From a virus: a stretch of 32,394 bases of DNA. Position numbers and translations under genes: made by a program. Under the pieces are notes generated by a model. It worked only from the letters and a program-made list of their open reading frames with translations. It did not search any database and was not told the origin of the DNA. Shown piece by piece: positions 29,465-32,394 of the stretch (position 1 is the stretch's first letter; every line of letters starts with the position of its first letter). The DNA is taken from positions 1-32,394 of IMG/VR virus record IMGVR_UViG_3300037234_000335. The stretch is one strand, 5' to 3'.

Positions 29465-32394
29465 TGGCACAAGAAGATCAAAGTTCTCAATCATTAAATG
29501 ACCTCCAACAGCGCGTGGAAGAGGATAAGAATGCCCAGCTTGAGGCTGCTGGCATTAGGGGACCTTTCGACTCGTGGCGTGAATCTTTACCCGACGAGCG
29601 TGTTCCAGACCCTGTAGTACTTGATACTTTCATGAATGCCCAGGAGGACGAGGGCATTGCCATAAATGAGCTACTTGGAGGGGCCACGGGAGGGCCGCAG
29701 ACGCCACCCCCGATGGATGTACCGACCCCCGGTCCCGGTGACGAGGACGGTGGTCCCGGTGCGCCCGGAGAGGTATCGGAAGGGGCTGCCGAGGACGACG
29801 GGGACGACGGGGACGCCGAGCTAGAGGCAATAGAGGGATACTGGAAGGCACCCCCGGAAGCTGAGGCCACAAATTACATCGAGCCTACAACGAAGGAAAT
29901 GATAGAAACCGACGAGTGGCTAGAAAATGCTAAGATCGTTTATCAGGCATATTCTGTAGATGCACTAAAAGGGTTTGTTAATTTAGAGGACCAAGATATC
30001 ACTGATGGGTTCGTAAGAAAATGGGCCAAAGATCAGATACAGGGATTTAATTGGAACCTATTAATGACCCAGGATTGGGCGCGTAAGATTGTAACGAGAG
30101 AGGACCCAAGAGTTGCGTTAGCATTCCTGAATCTACTTAACATGTATGATCATTCAGATGGTGGGGCAGGAGAATTCGGTAAAGCTTTAGCCTACCTTGC
30201 CACTGATCCGACTACTTACCTGGGTCTTGGTGTTGGCGGCCTAGCTTCGAAGGGTGCAGCTAAGTTGTTGGCTAAGAAAGCGTTAAAACAAGCCGTTAAA
30301 CTAAGTATAGGGGGCGGTGTTGCTGCTGGAATCGAGGGCGGTGCAATAGCTACTGGCTATGATTATGCTAGGCAAAAAGTTGAACAAGCAGCCAAAGTCC
30401 GTGAAGACGTTGACCCATGGCAGATGCTTAAGATGGGTGCTTTTGGAGTTACGCTTGGCGGTGGACTTGGTGGTAGTTTAGGCTATGCAGCTGGTAAGTG
30501 GGTTGATAAAATAGCCGCAGCCGCTAGGAAAAGGGCCACTGATGCTGTTGGTGATACCCCATTTGCTGATATCCCCCATGAAAATTTAGTTGGGGACATA
30601 AGAGAACAGTTACGAGTTCTTGACTTAATGGGCGAGCGTGATGAAGATGCCTTAGAAGCCATGAAGATTATGTTTGATCTTGATTTTGAGATTCCTCGGG
30701 ATCGACTCGGTAAAGTGGACATAGACGCGTTATCCGCTCAAATTGGCAAGAAAAGAACAGAAGCTCAGGTTAGAAATGAGGCTTTTGTGCAAGATATCAT
30801 CGAACAGGGGGATGATTATGTTATATTTCCTAAAGGCGCGACCCATGTAATCGACGCAGCGGATGAAATGAATCTTAAGTTCGATGATGTTATTGATTCA
30901 CCAGATGAAATGGTAGTTTGGATCAAAGACCCAACAAAGATGGACTTATTTCTTGATAAGGTAGGGTTAAAACGTCGTGCCACGGATGCGACAATACCCC
31001 CCAGAGAAAAGCCACCTACGCCGGTAAGTTACGCTGAGTCTAGGTCACTTGCTAAGCTAATCGCTGATATGGATGAATTGAAAGACATACCGATTGAGGC
31101 CAAATCTGCTGGAACGCGAGGAACCACGGTTGTCACTAGAGAGACAGTAGAGACTGGAGAACGCACTTTAACGCGTGAAGGTCTTGTGCGAAAGCCAGAT
31201 CCTAAGGGTGTCACATGGGAGATTATCGGTAAGACCAAGAATGGGTGGTTCCGGCTCCAGCAACGGACTACCGGCAAAATTATCAATGCCCGACGTAAAG
31301 ATTTCGAGGTAACTGAAAGAGCGATACCTGAAATGGCCGGGGTGATGGAACTATCACCCTTCACCGACGATGCTGCCATTGTTATGAAGATGGCTGAGGA
31401 ATTATCTGAGCACCCGCTTAAAGAGCCTAGAATGACTGAGAAAGAGATATTGAAAAATGTCGCGGCTCTCCAGGCAATGGGTGTTGATATAACTGCTAAG
31501 CAGCTTCATACGTATTGGGACCCGACCACCATGCGGTGGTTACGTGATACGTTTAACGCTATGAGCGTTGAACTAGCGATGTTGATTAGACGTAACATGG
31601 TCAAGATTCAACAGACTGGATTCCGTAAGCCGAAGAACATATACGCCCTTACGGACGAGGAACTGGCGATCTTTAATAACGCCCATACTAAATATGCTGC
31701 GGTCCGTGACTTATTCTATGGCGTTAGCCGTAACGCTGCCCAGAAATTAAGGCAGCTGCAAACCAGACCCACAGAAACGGGGTATGATTTCACTCAGTCC
31801 GTCCTTGATAGCATTAGCTTACAGGGTGGACGAGCTAATACCATTCGTGCGATAAACACGCTTCATAATTTTATGCGGCGAGAAGGCGATCAAATCGCCA
31901 ATATGAACAAAGGTAGTAAGAAACTTTTCGGTGAGACAGTCGGCCAGTGGGTTATGAACATTCGGTATAACAATATGTTATACAGCTGGCGGACCCAAGC
32001 TAAAAATATGCTTGGTAACAAGTCGACTGGCATTTATGAGCACTTGATAATTAGTCCAATGAACATGGTAGTAGGTAATGCCTATTATGCAGCTAGGCTG
32101 GCTGCTTCGTTTGTTGGTGCCCCACCGATAGATAAGGCTACTAGGCCATTTCCCACGTATTTTGCAAGGGACGCAGAGACTGGTAAAATGCGTATGGAGG
32201 GTATGTGGATTTCTGAGGTAGCTTCTGCATTTGATTCTCTTCATTCTAGCCTAGTTGTCGCTAAGGAAATTATCCTAGGCCATGAGATAGGCGAAGGTAA
32301 AATTGCTAATGAAATTGGCCTTCGCTATGATGTGGTAAATGTACCTAAAACTGCTATGGGTAAAATTGGATCTACTGCGGTCCGTACGTTGGAG
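29464..32394 (+). CDS. Large internal virion protein, gp16-like (3' end beyond window)
   Basis: 977 codons are visible and the frame is still open at the right edge. The ATG at 29464 overlaps the previous stop (TAATG). Residues about 75-125 are a Pro/Gly/Asp/Glu low-complexity linker in locally GC-rich DNA. LAYLATDPTTYLGLGVGG (242-259) then VAAGIEGGAIATGYDY (about 286-301) is the DPT...GLG plus Gly-rich hydrophobic pattern common in giant ejection proteins. From about residue 700 it is helical with WVMNIRYNNMLYSWRTQAKN. No lytic transglycosylase motif is seen in the visible part. It probably forms the ejectosome core. Confidence 0.87.
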   Translation, partial: MAQEDQSSQSLNDLQQRVEEDKNAQLEAAGIRGPFDSWRESLPDERVPDPVVLDTFMNAQEDEGIAINELLGGATGGPQTPPPMDVPTPGPGDEDGGPGAPGEVSEGAAEDDGDDGDAELEAIEGYWKAPPEAEATNYIEPTTKEMIETDEWLENAKIVYQAYSVDALKGFVNLEDQDITDGFVRKWAKDQIQGFNWNLLMTQDWARKIVTREDPRVALAFLNLLNMYDHSDGGAGEFGKALAYLATDPTTYLGLGVGGLASKGAAKLLAKKALKQAVKLSIGGGVAAGIEGGAIATGYDYARQKVEQAAKVREDVDPWQMLKMGAFGVTLGGGLGGSLGYAAGKWVDKIAAAARKRATDAVGDTPFADIPHENLVGDIREQLRVLDLMGERDEDALEAMKIMFDLDFEIPRDRLGKVDIDALSAQIGKKRTEAQVRNEAFVQDIIEQGDDYVIFPKGATHVIDAADEMNLKFDDVIDSPDEMVVWIKDPTKMDLFLDKVGLKRRATDATIPPREKPPTPVSYAESRSLAKLIADMDELKDIPIEAKSAGTRGTTVVTRETVETGERTLTREGLVRKPDPKGVTWEIIGKTKNGWFRLQQRTTGKIINARRKDFEVTERAIPEMAGVMELSPFTDDAAIVMKMAEELSEHPLKEPRMTEKEILKNVAALQAMGVDITAKQLHTYWDPTTMRWLRDTFNAMSVELAMLIRRNMVKIQQTGFRKPKNIYALTDEELAIFNNAHTKYAAVRDLFYGVSRNAAQKLRQLQTRPTETGYDFTQSVLDSISLQGGRANTIRAINTLHNFMRREGDQIANMNKGSKKLFGETVGQWVMNIRYNNMLYSWRTQAKNMLGNKSTGIYEHLIISPMNMVVGNAYYAARLAASFVGAPPIDKATRPFPTYFARDAETGKMRMEGMWISEVASAFDSLHSSLVVAKEIILGHEIGEGKIANEIGLRYDVVNVPKTAMGKIGSTAVRTLE

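Overview
The window is part of a short-tailed, T7-like (podovirus-type) double-stranded DNA phage genome, or an integrated or assembled copy of one. The evidence is a terminase pair, a T7 gp8-type portal, scaffold and capsid, a nozzle and adaptor tail pair, and three consecutive internal-virion (ejection) proteins. A Gram-negative host is suggested by a phage-encoded lipoprotein and by strong sigma-70-type promoters. No RNA polymerase, integrase, holin/endolysin or tRNA gene is visible, and the first and last genes both run off the window.

Layout. From about 12.93 kb leftwards all genes lie on the minus strand (DNA metabolism plus many small proteins). From about 13.47 kb rightwards all lie on the plus strand (packaging and virion). 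Left arm, right to left: one member of a paralogous pair (12.5-12.9 kb); a gene-free, palindrome-rich stretch (11.5-12.2 kb); a tightly packed operon of nine small genes (11.39-9.39 kb); a second cluster with a DUF3102-like protein (9.3-7.6 kb); the second paralog with an SNF2-type helicase (7.5-5.6 kb); and a replication block (4.9 kb to the left edge). The replication block holds an acidic-tailed protein, a tiny protein ending in the bacterial SSB tail DFDDDIPF, a family A DNA polymerase and a Prim-Pol/PriCT/P4-type helicase. Right arm: TerS, TerL, portal, Bbp19-like protein, scaffold, a CxxCxxCC metal-binding protein, major capsid protein, several small virion candidates including a 40-residue protamine-like peptide, a repeat-bearing fibre, a lipoprotein, nozzle, adaptor, two internal virion proteins and the start of a large gp16-like protein.

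Regulation. Six near-consensus promoters (four minus, two plus) share TTGACA, a TGn-extended TATACT box and a G/C-rich dyad in a 17- or 19-base spacer. The four minus-strand copies also share ATAAA exactly 7 bases upstream of the -35. Minus-strand transcripts begin with, or close to, G/C hairpins. The plus-strand pair places an ATGAGA start codon at or next to the predicted +1. The same terminator hairpin arms appear after the capsid gene and after the 255-residue replication-module gene, suggesting that both are strongly expressed. Between the two arms lies a very GC-rich region (about 86% GC by hand count over 13021-13200) next to terS, a candidate replication or packaging locus.

Several genes shorter than 60 codons (52, 54, 58, 40 and possibly 38 residues) and many corrected or non-ATG starts are included. 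Functions rest on motifs read by eye; no database search was run.
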